Positions 4,121 to 5,201 of a DNA stretch of 5,201 bases are shown here, in pieces. Source of the stretch: Oscillospiraceae bacterium (GTDB lineage Bacteria; Bacillota; Clostridia; Oscillospirales; Oscillospiraceae); the NCBI GenBank assembly GCA_021199595.1, contig JAJQHT010000097.1, positions 225-5,425 on the forward strand. The letters run 5' to 3'. A program made the translations under genes and the position numbers. Position 1 is the first letter of the stretch, and every line of letters begins with the position of its first letter. The notes under the pieces are model-generated. The model saw only the letters and a list, made by a program, of their open reading frames with translations. It was not told where the DNA came from and did no database searches.

Positions 4121-5201
4121 ATGGAATTGGAACAGCTCAAACAGCAGATTGATGCCATTGACAGCCAGATGAGCCATCTGTTCGCGCAGCGTATGGCCGT
4201 CAGCGGCCAGATTGCCAAGGTTCGGGCAGCGGAGGGTTTGCTGCCGGACGCCGCCGGTATGCGCGATGCCCGCGCACGCTTTCAGGCCCAGGCCGGACAG
4301 GAGCTGGAGGATTATGCCGGCGTGATTTACAGCACCCTCCAGGACGTAAGCCAAAGCTATCAGACTGCCCTGGTACGGGGGAAAAGCCCCCTCTGCGACC
4401 GCATTGCCCAGGGCCTCGCGGACACACCTCCTCTGTTCCCGGAGAAGGCCACCGTGGCCTGTCAGGGCGTGGAAGGGGCCTTCGCCCAGATTGCCGTCCA
4501 GAGGCTGTTCCGGGAGCCTTCAATATCTTATGTAAACCGTTTTGAGGCCGTATTCTCCGCCATAGCCAACGGCTTTTGCCGTTATGGGGTGCTGCCTCTG
4601 GAAAACAGCACCGCCGGTTCTGTCAACAAGATATATGACCTGATGATGGAATATAATTTCAGCATCGTCCGTTCCGTGCGTCTGAAGGTAGACCACAATC
4701 TGATGGCCCTGCCCGGCGCAAAGCTGGAGGACATCAAGGAGATTGTCTCCCACGAGCAGGCCATCGCCCAATGCGCGGATTTCCTGAAATCCCACCCCAG
4801 CATTCATGTGACGGTGTGCGAAAATACCGCCGTGGCCGCAAAGATGGTAGCGGAATCCGGCCGCCGGGATCTTGCGGCGCTTGCCTCTCACGACTGCGGC
4901 GCACTATACGGCCTGCAGCCGCTGGCGGAGGGCATTCAGGACAAGGGCAACAATTACACCCGCTTCATCTGCATCGGCAAAGACCTTGAGATATTCCCCG
5001 GCGCGGATCGCACAAGTATTATGTTAACTATAAACCACAAGCCCGGCTCTCTCTATCGGGTCATGGCCCGCATAAACGCGCTGGGCATCAACATGACCAA
5101 GCTGGAAAGCCGTCCTCTCCCCGACCGGGATTTCGAGTTCATGTTCTACTTCGACCTGGATACCTCCGTCTATTCTCCTCGCGTCATTCAGCTGATGGGC
5201 G
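4121..5201 (+). CDS. pheA: Bifunctional chorismate mutase/prephenate dehydratase (P-protein), 3' end outside the window
   Basis: Converts chorismate to prephenate and prephenate to phenylpyruvate, the committed steps to phenylalanine, in the cytoplasm. The 360 visible residues hold an AroQ chorismate mutase (about 1-87), a prephenate dehydratase (about 110-285) and a C-terminal ACT domain (about 298 on). Dehydratase motifs: GVEGAFAQ (116-123), LPLENSTAGSV (158-168), SHEQAIAQC (210-218), ENTAVAA (234-240), and NNYTRF (277-282), whose T280-R281-F282 is the catalytic TRF. ACT motifs PGSLYRV and LESRP (328-332) match the Phe-binding GALV and ESRP elements, so feedback inhibition by phenylalanine is expected. 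The mutase part keeps R24, K33, S77 and Q81 but looks degenerate at other active-site positions (K7, R35, A45, M47). The start ATG has AAAGGGA 6 bases upstream. Expression is governed by the leader attenuator. Only the last part of the ACT domain is cut off by the window end. Confidence 0.95.
   Translation, partial: MELEQLKQQIDAIDSQMSHLFAQRMAVSGQIAKVRAAEGLLPDAAGMRDARARFQAQAGQELEDYAGVIYSTLQDVSQSYQTALVRGKSPLCDRIAQGLADTPPLFPEKATVACQGVEGAFAQIAVQRLFREPSISYVNRFEAVFSAIANGFCRYGVLPLENSTAGSVNKIYDLMMEYNFSIVRSVRLKVDHNLMALPGAKLEDIKEIVSHEQAIAQCADFLKSHPSIHVTVCENTAVAAKMVAESGRRDLAALASHDCGALYGLQPLAEGIQDKGNNYTRFICIGKDLEIFPGADRTSIMLTINHKPGSLYRVMARINALGINMTKLESRPLPDRDFEFMFYFDLDTSVYSPRVIQLMG

Noticed and set aside
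3961..4152. A 63-codon open frame through the attenuator
   Set aside because: It starts at TTG without a ribosome site, reads straight through terminator arms, and is out of frame with both the leader peptide and pheA.
1..5201. CRISPR array, tRNA/rRNA genes, insertion sequence or integrase
   Set aside because: No regularly spaced repeats, tRNA-like folds, transposase or recombinase motifs, or terminal inverted repeats were seen on either strand.

Overview
The window looks like chromosomal DNA of an anaerobic Firmicute of the class Clostridia, probably of the Oscillospiraceae/Ruminococcaceae kind. The evidence is moderately GC-rich coding sequence with strong AGGAGG-like ribosome sites, a YolD plus Y-family polymerase pair with Firmicute-type tails, an XRE plus ImmA/IrrE pair, and a clostridial-style P-protein. 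The taxonomic call is inference from protein style, not from a marker gene.

Left part, minus strand (1-2601): the window opens inside a family 8 glycosyltransferase gene (1-390, 3' end outside the window). It has its own leader and a probable promoter near 473-501. Upstream of it lies a two-gene operon for a UmuC-like Y-family DNA polymerase (1084-2601) and a YolD-like protein (653-1087). These two genes overlap by a GTGA junction, and the operon ends at a hairpin terminator (603-647).

Middle (2602-3842): a dense control region separates the polymerase operon from a plus-strand pair, an XRE repressor (2861-3277) and an ImmA/IrrE metallopeptidase (3330-3842). A full-consensus promoter (TTGACA-17-TATAAT) drives the polymerase. 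An extended -10 promoter drives the repressor. The two promoters point at each other and their transcripts overlap. They are bracketed by two TTCATGAA palindromes, one of them the core of a 24-bp near-perfect palindrome, and a GAAC-N4-GTTC element fits the Gram-positive LexA/DinR box. The simplest reading is a damage-inducible mutagenic-repair switch: the repressor holds the polymerase off, and ImmA-mediated cleavage, possibly together with LexA, releases it.

Right part, plus strand (3843-5201): a strong promoter (3887-3915) starts a leader RNA that encodes an 18-residue peptide with six phenylalanines. Three mutually exclusive helices follow, the last being a perfect 14-bp terminator hairpin with a T run. 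The gene beyond it is pheA (4121 onward, 3' end outside the window), the bifunctional chorismate mutase-prephenate dehydratase of phenylalanine synthesis. This is a complete ribosome-mediated phenylalanine attenuator of the E. coli pheL type, found here in a probable Firmicute, a group that usually controls such genes with T-box RNAs. It is the most notable element of the window.
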